Part shown: positions 22,167 to 33,384 of the stretch, one piece after another | Layout: every line of letters begins with the position of its first letter | Position numbering within the stretch: the first letter of the stretch is position 1 | Assembly (NCBI RefSeq): GCF_042186555.1 | Contig: NC_133333.1 | Span: 221,218,757-221,282,756 of the forward strand | Reading direction: 5' to 3' | Length of the DNA: 64,000 nucleotides | Source: Aquarana catesbeiana | Lineage: Eukaryota > Chordata > Amphibia > Anura > Ranidae | Made by a program: the position numbers and the translations under genes | Notes under the pieces: model-generated | The model's input: only the letters and a program-made list of their open reading frames with translations | Databases searched by the model: none | Told to the model about the DNA's origin: nothing

Positions 22167-22172
22167 AATAAA
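22167..22172 (+). terminator. Candidate poly(A) signal of the MADF gene
   Basis: AATAAA lies about 345 bp downstream of the MADF stop codon, followed by T-rich and TGTGTGTG sequence around 22200, as expected for a cleavage site. Its position means the antisense MADF copy would be inside the mature mRNA. Confidence 0.6.
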
Positions 22173-23104
22173 ATATTTTTAGGTAAATTCTACTCTCCTG
22201 TGTGTGTTTTCATCCAAAAAGGACAGTTTGTTGGTGACGATTCAGGTACATTTCTAAAAACATAAAATGTGAAATTAACAAGGGACAACAACACCAAACA
22301 ATCTCCTACAGATTAAATAGAACAACATATCAATGGTGTTGTGGGAACTTGTCACAAAAAACACACAAACATTTTCGGGAGTACTAATCAAAATCACCCA
22401 AAAAAAAAATTAAAAAAGAGAAACACAAAAAAAGATTCTACATTAAAAAGTCAAAAAAAAAAAAAATATGTTGTCAGATGTGAGAAATCAAAATATATTG
22501 AGGGAATCCCGATAAATAGTAACGAAAGAAGTTTGTGAGAAGTGTGTGTGAATATGAGCATCAAAACGACTTAATTCTTGTCACATTATAAAGAAGAAGA
22601 GAGTGCGCTGTATTAAACCATTTTGAACATTGCAGCGTGACGAAAGTGCTGTATCCATTGCGAACGCTAAGTTTACCAGAACGAGCTGTCCCGTGTCGGA
22701 ATTTCTTCTGAACATGCGTGGCACTTTGTGCGTCGGAACAGGCCACACACAGTCGGAATTGACGCGATCGGATTTTGTTGTCGGAAAATTTTATCTCCTG
22801 CTGTCCAACTTTGTATGTCGGAAAATCCGATGGAAAATGTCCGATGGAGCCCACACACGGTCGGAATTTCCGACAACACGCTCCGATCGGACAATGTCCA
22901 TCGGAAAATCCGACCGTGTGTACGGGGCATTACTGTTATACTGTAATGTTACTTTGTTTTATTGTTAACCATCATTTGCTTAGCAGGTACACCATTCGGG
23001 TGCAGCGCGGATTTATTTATCTTGACAGCAACAGCATTTGCTCCCATGATACATAAAGCCATGACTCCAGCGCTGTCGGAGGTGATTTCACCACCACAGT
23101 TAAA

Positions 23105-24352
23105 AACAAAACGGTGCATGTATGCCCATCATTAAAAGTGGGTGGATGAAGGGAGGTATTCTAATGGGGGGCATACCCACCGATCAATCTCTTTTTTTCG
23201 TTCAGCCCACAGGCTGCATGAAAAAAAAATTACATAATATGCCCAACAAGGACCAGCAACGTACTGGTATGTTGCTGGACTTTGCGTGGTTATACCAGAA
23301 TGATGCCTGTGGGTTTAGGTATCATCTTGGTATCATTCTTTTCAGCCAGTGGTCGGCTTTCATGTAAAAGCAATCCTAGCGGCTAATTAGCCTCTAGACT
23401 GTTTTTACAAGCAGTGGGAGGGAATGTCCCCCCCCCACCGTCTTCCATGGTTTTCTCTGGCTCTCCTGTCCCAACAGGGAACCTGAGAATGCAGCCGGTG
23501 GTTCCGCCAGCTGACCATAGAGCTGATCAGAGACCAGAATGGCTCCAATCATCTCTATGGCCTAGGAAACCGGAAGCTACGAGAATTTCATGACTTAGAT
23601 TTCGCCGGATATAAACAGCGCCATTTTATCACACCAATCTTGGTGTGGTCAGATGCTTTGAGAGCAGAGGAGAGATCTAGGGTCTAATAGACCCCAATTT
23701 TTTTCAAAAAAGAGTACCTGTCATTACCTATTGCTATCATAGGGGATATTCACAGTCCCTGAGATAACAATAAAAATTATTTAAAAATATATATATAAAT
23801 GAAAGGAACAGTTTAAAAATAAAATAAAAAAGCAAAATAAATTAAAAAAAAAAAGCATCCCTGTCCCCCCCTGCTCTCGCACAAAGGCGAACACAAGCGT
23901 CGGTCTGGTGTCATGTGTAAACAGCAATTGCACCATGCATGTGAGGTATTACCGCCAAGGTCAGATCAAGGGCAGTAATTTTAGCAGTAGACCTAAAGTG
24001 GTAACCTGTAAAGGCGTTTAAAGGCTTTTAAAAATGTATGTAGTTTGTTGCCACTGCATGTTTGTGCACAATTTTAAAGCATGTTGTGTTTGGTATCCAT
24101 GTACTTGGCCTAAGATCATCTTTTTTATTGCATCAAACATTTGGGCAATATAGTGTGTTTTAGTGCATTAAAATTAAAAAAAGTGTGTTTTTCCCCAAAA
24201 AAATGCGTTTGAAAAATCGCTGCACAAATACTGTGTGAAAAAAAATGAAACACCCACCATTTTAATCTGTAGGTCCTTTGCTTAAAAAAATATATATATT
24301 TTTTCATGTAAACAAAAAGTGTCAGAAAGGGCTTTGTCTTCAAGTGGTTAGA
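23105..24352. mobile_element. piggyBac-like non-autonomous tail
   Basis: This sequence follows the fourth 357-bp unit and ends CTTCAAGTGGTTAG, close to the AAGTGGTTAA terminus of the TTAA elements in the window. It contains ATAATGCCTGTGGGTTTAGG-type sequence related to 7415-7560. With the left end at 11450 it may define one very large non-autonomous piggyBac element, but that link is inference. A duplicate lies at about 25445-26690. Confidence 0.5.
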
Positions 24353-24371
24353 AGAGTGGGTGATGTGTGAC

Positions 24372-25127
24372 ATAAGCTTCTAAATGACAATATATGGTAA
24401 ACGTTCCGCGCTACCCCCAACTGTGATAAACTAATGTGAAATTTAAATTAGTGAAAATCTATTTTAAAAGTGCATAAAAACACACAAAATCGCAAATATA
24501 TGAAACATAAATAATCCTGAGTGCTGCAACTAAAAAACCTTGAACATGAGGTTTTAAACAGTATAAAGAAAAAAATTCAGTACGCTACTCAAATAATAAT
24601 GTGAATATAAAGAAATGAAAAAAATTATAGTTCATATAGAAAATGATGGTATCATAAACCGGAGGTGTGATTCCTCTTTAAATCCTCAGTAAATCTTCTA
24701 TGGATCTTCTAAGACAGTGCAGAAATAGGAAAAGGGGGCTGCTTACCAGATTTGATGGATCCCCACCACAGAGATCATGCGAGCCTGAACAAACTCCTCT
24801 CGGGGTCAGGACCAGCTGGTCTTTAAGTAGAGATAAACTTCCCTCCACGCCTGGTAGTTGAAATTTCAGAGGCGGCAATCCGGAACACTCTCCTCCATTA
24901 GCTGCTCCAGCAAGACCACTCGTAGCAGGAAATAGTATATTTTAAAAGAAAAAGAGGCGCTTCATTGTGCAGTAGTTTAAAATGCTTTAAACCATGAATG
25001 GCAAACTGACATCAAAGCATTGGCAGGGTAAAACACCGTAGCAATTAAAAAACACAGCCGACGCCAAAGCCGATCAGCTGAGAGTGTTGTGCCGTCAGGT
25101 GGAGCCAGAGGAGATTTCTTTAATTTA
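24372..25127. other. Unclassified repeat (duplicated at about 26710-27479)
   Basis: There is no coding domain. It is present twice only because of the tandem duplication. Short minus-strand frames (24678-24878 and 24977-25240) have no recognisable domain. The right edge abuts retroviral internal sequence. Confidence 0.4.
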
Positions 25128-28017
25128 GTCATTTTTGCAGTGTCTGGTGTGGATCCAGGTGACTTTTCCTTCAAGTTTTGCACTACTGCCCACACATGGT
25201 CGGAATTTCTGACAACACGCTCCGATCGGACAATGTCCATCGGAAAATCCGACCGTGTGTACGGGGCATTACTGTTATACTGTAATGTTACTTTGTTTTA
25301 TTGTTAACCATCATTTGCTTAGCAGGTACACCATTCGGGTGCAGCGCGGGTTTATTTATCTTGACAGCAACAGCATTTGCTCCCACGATACATAAAGCCA
25401 TGACTCCAGCGCTGTCGGAGGTGATTTCACCACCACAGTTAAAAACAAAACGGTGCATGTATGCCCATCATTAAAAGTGGGTGGATGAAGGGAGGTATTC
25501 TAATGGGGGGCATACCCACCGATCAATCTCTTTTTTTCGTTCAGCCCACAGGCTGCATGAAAAAAAAAATTACATAATATGCCCAACAAGGACCAGCAAC
25601 GTACTGGTATGTTGCTGGACTTTGCGTGGTTATACCAGAATGATGCCTGTGGGTTTAGGTATCATCTTGGTATCTTTCTTTTCAGCCAGTGGTCGGCTTT
25701 CATGTAAAAGCAATCCTAGCGGCTAATTAGCCTCTAGACTGTTTTTACAAGCAGTGGGAGGGAATGTGTCCCCCCCCCCACCGTCTTCCATGGTTTTCTC
25801 TGGCTCTCCTGTCCCAACAGGGAACCTGAGAATGCAGTCGGTGGTTCCGCCAGCTGACCATAGAGCTGATCAGAGACCAGAATGGCTCCAATCATCTCTA
25901 TGGCCTAGGAAACCGGAAGCTACGAGAATTTCATGACTTAGATTTCGCCGGATATAAACAGCGCCATTTTATCACACCAATCTTGGTGTGGTCAGATGCT
26001 TTGAGAGCAGAGGAGAGATCTAGGGTCTAATAGACCCCAATTTTTTTCAAAAAAGAGTACCTGTCATTACCTATTGCTATCATAGGGGATATTCACAGTC
26101 CCTGAGATAACAATAAAAATTATTTAAAAATATATATATAAATGAAAGGAACAGTTTAAAAATAAAATAAAAAAGCAAAATAAATTAAAAAAAAAAAGCA
26201 TCCCTGTCCCCCCCTGCTCTCGCACAAAGGCGAACACAAGCGTCGGTCTGGTGTCATGTGTAAACAGCAATTGCACCATGCATGTGAGGTATTACAGCCA
26301 AGGTCAGATCAAGGGCAGTAATTTTAGCAGTAGACCTAAAGTGGTAACCTGTAAAGGCTTTTAAAAATGTATGTAGTTTGTTGCCACTGCATGTTTGTGC
26401 ACAATTTTAAAGCATGTTGTGTTTGGTATCCATGTACTTGGCCTAAGATCATCTTTTTTATTGCATCAAACATTTGGGCAATATAGTGTGTTTTAGTGCA
26501 TTAAAATTAAAAAAAGTGTGTTTTTCCCCAAAAAAATGCGTTTGAAAAATCGCTGCGCAAATACTGTGTGAAAAAAAATGAAACACCCACCATTTTAATC
26601 TGTAGGTCCTTTGCTTAAAAAATATATATATATTTTTTCATGTAAACAAAAAGTGTCAGAAAGGGCTTTGTCTTCAAGTGGTTAGAAGAGTGGGTGATGT
26701 GTGACATAAGCTTCTAAATGACAATATATGGTAAACGTTCCGCGCTACCCCCAACTGTGATAAACCAATGTGAAATTTAAATTAGTGAAAATCTATTTTA
26801 AAAGTGCATAAAAACACACAAAATCGCAAATATATGAAACATAAATAATCCTGAGTGCTGCAACTAAAAAACCTTGAACATGAGGTTTTAAACAGTATAA
26901 AGAAAAAAATTCAGTATGCTACTCAAATAATAATGTGAATATAAAGAAATGAAAAAATTATAGTTCATATAGAAAATGATGGTATCATAAACCGGAGGTG
27001 TGATTCCTCTTTAAATCTTCAGTAAATCTTCTATGGATCTTCTAAGACAGTGCAGAAATAGGAAAAGGGGGTCTTCTAAGACAGTGCAGAAATAGGAAAA
27101 GGGGGCTGCTTACCAGATTTGATGGATCCCCACCACAGAGATCATGCGAGCCTGAACAAACTCCTTTCGGGGTCAGGACCAGCTGGTCTTTAAGTAGAGA
27201 TAAACTTCCCTCCACGGCTGGTAGTTGAAATTTCTGAGGCGGCAATCCGGAACACTCTCCTCCATTAGCTGCTCCAGCAAGACCACTCGTAGCAGGAAAT
27301 AGTATATTTTAAAAGAAAAAGAGGCGCTTCATTGTGCAGTAGTTTAAAATGCTTTAAACCATGAATGGACAACTGACATCAAAGCATTGGCAGGGTAAAA
27401 CACCGTAGCAATTAAAAAACACAGCCGACGCCAAAGCCGATCAGCTGAGAGTGTTGTGACGTCAGGTGGAGCCAGAGGAGATTTCTTTAATTTAGTCATT
27501 TTTGCAGTGTCTGGTGTGGATCCAGGTGACTTTTCCTTCAAGTTTTGCACTACTGTACGTGAAATAGATGCTGTATTGAGTCTCCAAACATTTCCTTATA
27601 TATAAGTGTCTCTTAACAATCCACAAGTCACCTGGCTTTAGTTTTAGATCCTTCCAAACTTTTAGGATCTGGAATTGGGGAGAAAACACATAAATGAGTT
27701 TGTCAAAAACCTTAAAAGATCAGCAACATTCTCTGTGAGATCCAAATGGAGGACTTCAGCTGCTGAGACAAAATATATGCAAGTGAGCAACACGCTCCCA
27801 AACAAAATCTCATAGTGAGAGAGTCCAACATTCCCCTTAGGGGCTTGCTAAAATATAAGAAAACATTCAGGAAAAATTTTCTAGTTTCTTACTCTACTTT
27901 TTCCACTACATTGTAGACAGTAGGTGGTGAAAAAATAAAACCTCAAAACTTCTAGTAAGGACTCTCCTATAAAAATTATTTGCTCTATTACTATCTGTAG
28001 ATTCTGGCACTCTGTAC

Positions 28018-29331
28018 TTACAAACTACTTCTGATAACACTTTTTACTGTGGCCTTTGCAGTAGCATTTGCCACTGGACATCCAGAAAACATGTCCATAC
28101 AGACAAAGTGCATACTCGTAAGATCCTGACTTGAGCATCCGGCTATATCTTTTTGTAATCTCTGGAAAGGATGTTCAGCTTTTGGTAACACCCTTTGGTA
28201 ACAGGTAAAACAAGAAGTGGTATGTTCTAAAAAAAAAACAACTGTGGAGAACTCTGGCTCTATCCCATGCTCATTTACTAAGGCAGCCATAACTGCTTGT
28301 GACTGATGACACGGTCCATCTGTCAAGCTGGAGGGAAAAGAGTGACTGGCAGACATAAAAGATCACATTTTTCCAAAGTCCTGTTTCATAAGAAGTTGCC
28401 TCCTGTGGACCACTTGTTCTTCTCGTTCTGGGGTCCTTAAAGTTGAATTATTAATCCCAGCTATACTGGGCGAGAACTAGGGTGGAATCTGTGAGCTGCA
28501 CAGACTCAGCAAGTGTCCAGGGCTGTAATGCAGCATCCTAAATCACCTAGTCTGCTTCCATGTTTGAGTTTTAATGTTAGTATGGCTACCTCAGCAAGAA
28601 GCTGGAAGGCTGAAAACAGCCAATCAATTAACTTGGCATGCTTTATTGGTTTACCTGTTGAAGTAAAAACAAACTTCCGCCCATTCAAATGGAACCAAAA
28701 GCTCTCTATATCTGGACTATCTATATAAATAAATATACTCTTTTTATAGCTCACAGGCTTTGCTAAAACATGGAGCTCTGCTTCTTGAGCTGGGGGAAAA
28801 GGATTCAATGACTCTGAATACAAAGTATCCTTCTGGGTGATAAACTGCATACTCACTAAGGGTATTGCCATCCTCAGTATAAAGCCAGGATCAAATCTAC
28901 AAAAAATTAAATATCTGGGTCTTCAGGGAGTGTGTCCTGCACTGGGCTCACAGCAGCTGATTCCTACACCATCAATTTAACATATGTGGTTTTCCTTTGT
29001 CTCCAGCCTCCTCCAATAGAGGCAATAAGATGGCTGGATTCAAATGTACGCATTTTTCATTGTTAGATGTGTACATAAACAAACAAAATAAATTCATATT
29101 TTGAACCTTTTGTTAGACAAACATTTTAGTTAGCTGTATATTTGCTACGCAGAATGTGGGACCATTAAAAAATAATATTTGACCAAAATAATGTCTGTAA
29201 CATTGTCTAATAGCATCTTTGCATAAAGCTACAGCTCTGATTGAACACTTCATTACTGGGTCCAGCGTGCATACATATATTACAATGGCTTGTTTTCTAT
29301 CATGCTGTTTGTGTAAGAACTCCAGTTTCAT
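28018..29331 (-). pseudogene. Retroviral pol remnant (RT connection, RNase H, integrase)
   Basis: In minus-strand order, 29331-29113 resembles the connection region after the polymerase domain. 28871-28506 resembles the gamma-retroviral RNase H fold, with AELHVLAKPV and FTSTGKPIKHAKLIDWL motifs. 28356-28018 resembles the start of integrase, with CFTCYQ zinc-type cysteines, PFQRLQKDIAG (an Asp at the first catalytic position) and DMFSGCPVANATAKATV. The order matches retroviral pol. Frames are separated by stops and the polymerase active site is not recognisable. Confidence 0.8.
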
Positions 29332-31318
29332 GTTTCAAAAAGACAACTTTTTCCTGGCAATATTATAATTTCTCATTGCTTGCTCTGTTGTTAGTTTTAG
29401 CTAGATAACACAAGTCCTCAGTTTCCATCTGATTTTATTTTCATGATGTCATGACATAATAATAATAATACCCTGCGGTCCTGCAGAGATGTCCAGTAAA
29501 TCCAAAATATTCTTCTGCTTATACCACTGCACTTATAAGGAAAAGGGGCACATAATTTCACAATCCACACATTCTGCTTTGGATTTCAAAAATAAAAAGG
29601 ACCAACAATCTGTATATGACATAACAGAAAGCTCTCAGCCACATCAAAAACAGGGTGTGTGGACTTGATGTGATGGGTCTGTTATATTTAATTTTATTTT
29701 AGTGATTTAGTAATTTATTATTTTATTTTATTATCAGACCTTTAGATTTCATCTTTTTAGAAAAACTTCTTATGTATCCCATCCATCTTGGCTTTGTTAA
29801 ATATTATGGCAACTGTATTCAAATTAACAACCTCATCTTAATCTAAACTAATCCCATTTTACAAATGTCCCCAATAACCTGGATTTCATTTCCAACCAAA
29901 GGTTGTCTAAACCAATTACAATATATCTATATTATTAATAAAATTGTTAAACTCATATTATAAATTAATACTCAAGTGATAATCTCAATATCACACCCTA
30001 ATACTAACATATATCCACAGATATATTTCCTTAAAGGAGAACATTTTACTTAGATTCCATTTTTTAAATGCACTGTTTCCACTATCAAAGGATATTCAAT
30101 TTGTGTAATACACGGTTAAATGTAACCTTCATTTTACCATGTTTGGAAAACAGATTCAAATTAATTGTCATCACATTGTTTATCATTAGATTAATTAACC
30201 CAGCACATTTTGATATTAATGTTTTGTCTAAAAAACTGAAATTGGCATGGTGTCCTTCCAGCTTATCACTGAGCTCTCATCCCAGCTACATTCTTTCATG
30301 AGAGCACAAAGGAGGGGCTCACATCTGCATAAATGACACACACAAGAGATAGAACTAAAGGTTCCAGCATTCGCACACATATCACGAATATCTCTCCAAA
30401 ATCACTTACATTTTTCCCATTTGTACACAACACATGCATATCATTCTCTCACTTTCTTTTAACTCTTTAATACTTCCCTGCTTAAATTCTGCTTTCCTTA
30501 TTTTGTTATGATATCCTTTGCATCTCATGTATTGCAATCCCATACTTCACATACACTAGCTTCTATGATCAGACGGGCAGCCATAGTGCTCATCCCATCT
30601 TCCCTCTCTGACAACATATAAAGTATTCTGTTTTGACTTTACTAGTTGTAGTGCCTGAACCCAAATTTATCCCACAACTTAACATCAAAATGTCCTATTC
30701 TGTCTAGCGTTAATTGTCATCCTTGATCCATCCTGCTCACATAAATAGCTGTTTTTCTAGCTGTTTACTCTGCATGATTCTTAGTCCCTGTGGACTTTGG
30801 TAACCCAGTTACCCATTGTGGATCCCTGTCCACTCTAACCATTTATCTAGGGCTCAGTATAGGCGGAACCACACTTTCGATCCATATATCTTATATTGCT
30901 CCTCTTGCGCTGGGCATTTTTGAGGGTATCTTACCCTTCATTCCCCTACTTAATTTAATGCCCATAATGACTGGCCAGTCTTCTCTACGTGTACCTATAC
31001 CCTCTTGCCTCTAAACTACTTTATCTAGCAGATGTACTACATATACCTGTGAACAGCACTATTCTTCCCTTTCTTATCTACAGTATAACACTCCGATGGA
31101 CAGTAGACAGGGACAACATAACATATAACCACCAATCAATACAGTTTGATTAAGGAGAGTAAAATAGGTACCCTTTGTCCCGAAAATGCTTTACCGATCA
31201 ACGAAGTCTGATAACTCAAATGTAAGCAAAAGGCTTACCTCAGCCGGCTGATTTATCAGAAATTCCTGGATCGTCTCAAGCTCCTCATTTCGGATTCTCA
31301 GGGTCACCTGCAAATCCC

Positions 31319-31336
31319 CTCCTGGCTGGCTCGCCA
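31319..31336 (-). promoter_or_regulatory. Primer-binding site, tRNA-Arg type
   Basis: On the minus strand TGGCGAGCCAGCCAGGAG follows the LTR. It is complementary to the 3' end of a vertebrate tRNA-Arg (ACG-type), from memory of that tRNA family. The same site is found in copy 2. Confidence 0.75.
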
Positions 31337-31338
31337 TC

Positions 31339-31705
31339 TGACATGGAAATTTATAGATAGTCAACTCCTATCCTCATATTGATTAGTGGTTCCAAATTAA
31401 TATCTACTGCAATACGGAACAGATACAAAAGATACACTCCGCATCTTTGCAAATCACTATTCTGCTTTATTATGAGGCATTTGAAGGTTTTTACACACAT
31501 GGTTACGTAGGTATCACATTAATATTACAATTGTACTTTTATGGTAACAAGGGGCGTAACATAGGCAGGCTAATTCTAATCAGGACTCGAAAGAATGCAA
31601 ACATGTAATGAAAACATTATTAGTGCCGTGTGCACAGTGAGGGCAGTGTGCAATGCATATAAAATAGAATATAATTATATACAGAATTTACAAATTTCCT
31701 TTACA
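31339..31705 (-). repeat. 5' LTR of endogenous retrovirus copy 1
   Basis: The 367-bp sequence runs from TGACATGG to CCTTTACA (TG...CA) and aligns along its length with the two LTRs at 51785-52155 and 55606-55976. Divergence from them is clearly higher than between those two. Confidence 0.9.
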
Positions 31706-32175
31706 GTGTTGTGGTGACTTGCACCAAAAAAAAATAACAAGCATAATAATATTATTCTTGATATCACTAGAAAAAAAAGTCTTTGAAAATTCGTTTGCCA
31801 TAACTCCCTCAGTATCACTAGCAAAGCAGCTTCATTATTATCCCATTACAGAAGAAGAGAATGTGCGCTGCATTTCCAGATTTCATAATTTGCTGCATCA
31901 CGAATGTTAATTCTCCACTACAAATGCTAATTTACAAGACCGACCGCTTCCAGCTCATCCTTGCTTCCGAGCATGCGCGTTTGTACTTTGGTCTTTTGTC
32001 CAACAGACTTGTGTACACACGCTCGGAAAATCCGACAACTTTAAAGCCTGCCATCCAACATTGTCCGCGGAAAATCTGACAATTGTCCGATGGAGCGTAT
32101 AAACGGTCGGATTTTCTGCCAACAGCCTGTCATCACACAATTCCCGTCGGAAAATCTGATCGTGTGTACGAGGCT
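31706..32175 (+). mobile_element. Right end of a second Harbinger element
   Basis: This segment aligns with the last 0.5-0.6 kb of the Harbinger element at 15220-22929, including the AAGAAGAGA(A/G)TG(T)GCGCTG stretch and the terminal ATCGTGTGTACGAGGCT. It is followed by TTA. The left portion is missing, and the retroviral LTR directly abuts it. Confidence 0.75.
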
Positions 32176-32178
32176 TTA

Positions 32179-32580
32179 GGCTTAATGTACACGGGATGTT
32201 TTACAACCTCCCCTGAACGATTAAACCAATGTTTAAAAACATCCTTTTGCCAAGTTTACATGTCGCGTTTGCGTTTAGAAGCGTTTTTTTTCAAATAGTC
32301 AAAAAATAAAAACGCCTGTAAATGAAACGCAGCTAAATACAAGTTACCGCGTTTACAAGCTGTACAGGTGTTTGCCGTTTCAAATGCCTCTGAACATCCG
32401 TACTGAACGCATTTTTTTGCTTTCCAAAATATGCTTCTAAACTCAACTGCCTAGAAACGACTATAAACTCCCCTGTGTACATGTACTGATAAGATAACAT
32501 AGAGGAGAGTTCAGAGGCAGCCGAAAAAACACCCAACTGTTCCTAAACATCCATTTACCAGCAGCAGTGTACATGAACCC
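32179..32580. mobile_element. TA-target MITE
   Basis: The ends GGCTTAATGTACAC and GTGTACATGAACCC are inverted and flanked by TA. Like the element at 812-1583 it contains GCGTTTxxxACGC-type internal sequence and no gene. Confidence 0.65.
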
Positions 32581-32583
32581 TAA

Positions 32584-33072
32584 TGCCCCATACACACGAT
32601 CAGAAATTCTGCCAGCAAAAGTCGGATGTGAGCTTTTGGTCAGAAATTCCGACCGTGTGTATGCTCCATAGGACTTTTGCTGGCAGAATTCCAGCCAGCA
32701 AAAGATTGAGAGCAGGTTCTCTATTTTTCGGTCAGAAAAAGTTCCTATCCGAAAATGCATTAGTCTGTATGCAATTTGGACGAGCAAAAAATCACGCATG
32801 TTCGGAAACAATTCGACGCATGCTCAGAAGCATTGAACTTCATTTGTTCGTCTGTATGCAATTTTGACATGCAAAAAATCGCGCATGCTCGGAAGCATTG
32901 AACTTCATTTTCTCGGCTTGTCATAGTGTTGTACGTCACCGCGTTCTTGGCGGTTGAAAGTTCAGAGAACTTTTGTGTGGCCGTGTGTATGCAAGGCAAG
33001 CTTGAGCAGAATAACGTCGGAAAAACCATCCAAGTTTTTTCTGACGGAATTTCGAATTGTTTGTATGGGGCA
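32584..33072. mobile_element. Harbinger MITE
   Basis: The ends TGCCCCATACACACGATC and the mirror ATTGTTTGTATGGGGCA match the termini of the large Harbinger element. The flanks are TAA and TTA, both TWA but not identical. It is 489 bp, non-coding, and the interior has multiple copies of TCGGAAGCATTGAACTTCAT. Confidence 0.8.
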
Positions 33073-33075
33073 TTA

Positions 33076-33382
33076 GGCTCCATGCACACTGGCGTAAAAA
33101 ACATTGCTTCTACAGGAGTTTTGTGTTCTGCCTGTAGAAGAAACTCAATGTTATCCTATGTGTCCAAGCACATTAGGACGTTTACAGGCATATTTGGAGA
33201 TCAACGTTTAGAGGCAGGAAAAAAAAACCCTTCTCATTCGCGTTTCTGATTGGAGCTCACTGGCAGAAGAAACGTAAAATTCTCCTAAACTCATCTGAAC
33301 TTTGAACAAAAAATGCTCTATATGAGCGTTTTTTACTCCAAAGAGCACAGATGTTTTTTTAAGCCCAGTGTGCATGAAGCCT
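33076..33382. mobile_element. TA-target MITE
   Basis: The ends GGCTCCATGCACACTGG and CCAGTGTGCATGAAGCC are inverted and flanked by TA. It is a relative of the element at 812-1583. Confidence 0.75.
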
Positions 33383-33384
33383 TA

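Larger units (their letters stand above)
15220..22929 (+). mobile_element. PIF/Harbinger transposon, 7.7 kb, carrying two DNA-binding protein genes
   Basis: The left end TACCCCATACACACGGTCGG and the right end, read inward, TGCCCCGTACACACGGTCGG form the inverted repeats. A TTA target duplication (15217-15219, 22930-22932) fits the TWA preference of Harbinger elements. Removing the element and one TTA leaves the array landmarks at 14917 and 22987 exactly 357 bp apart. Contents, left to right: a HARBI1-like nuclease fragment, a MITE and a long hairpin, a Myb/SANT-like gene (minus), a divergent promoter, and a MADF gene (plus) whose large intron holds a TA microsatellite and MITEs. Last come an antisense MADF copy and the right end. 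The nuclease catalytic core is absent, so it could only move with help from another copy. Confidence 0.93.
22850..27546. repeat. 2.34-kb tandem duplication
   Basis: Unit 1 spans about 22850-25189 and unit 2 about 25190-27546, near identical with scattered point changes. Each begins with the last 80 bp of a Harbinger right end (CCCACACACGGTCGGAATTT), passes through a fourth 357-bp repeat unit and a piggyBac-like tail, and ends with about 70 bp of retroviral internal sequence (TTTTGCACTACTG). Unit 2 has an extra 34-bp duplication around TCTTCTAAGACAGTGCAGAA (27030-27105) and lacks about 10 bp near 26358. The junction shares GCCCACAC-like microhomology. Confidence 0.93.
27480..31705 (-). mobile_element. 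Endogenous retrovirus copy 1 (gamma/epsilon-like), truncated
   Basis: The element is on the minus strand. Its 5' LTR is at 31339-31705, a primer-binding site is at 31319-31336, and degenerate pol pieces lie at 28018-29331. The 3' LTR and the terminal internal part are missing. At about 27480 retroviral sequence joins unrelated repeat DNA, and this junction lies inside the tandem duplication. Compared with copy 2 (51785-55976) it has about 770 bp extra near 29815-30590. No env-like frame is seen. It is old and non-functional. Confidence 0.85.
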
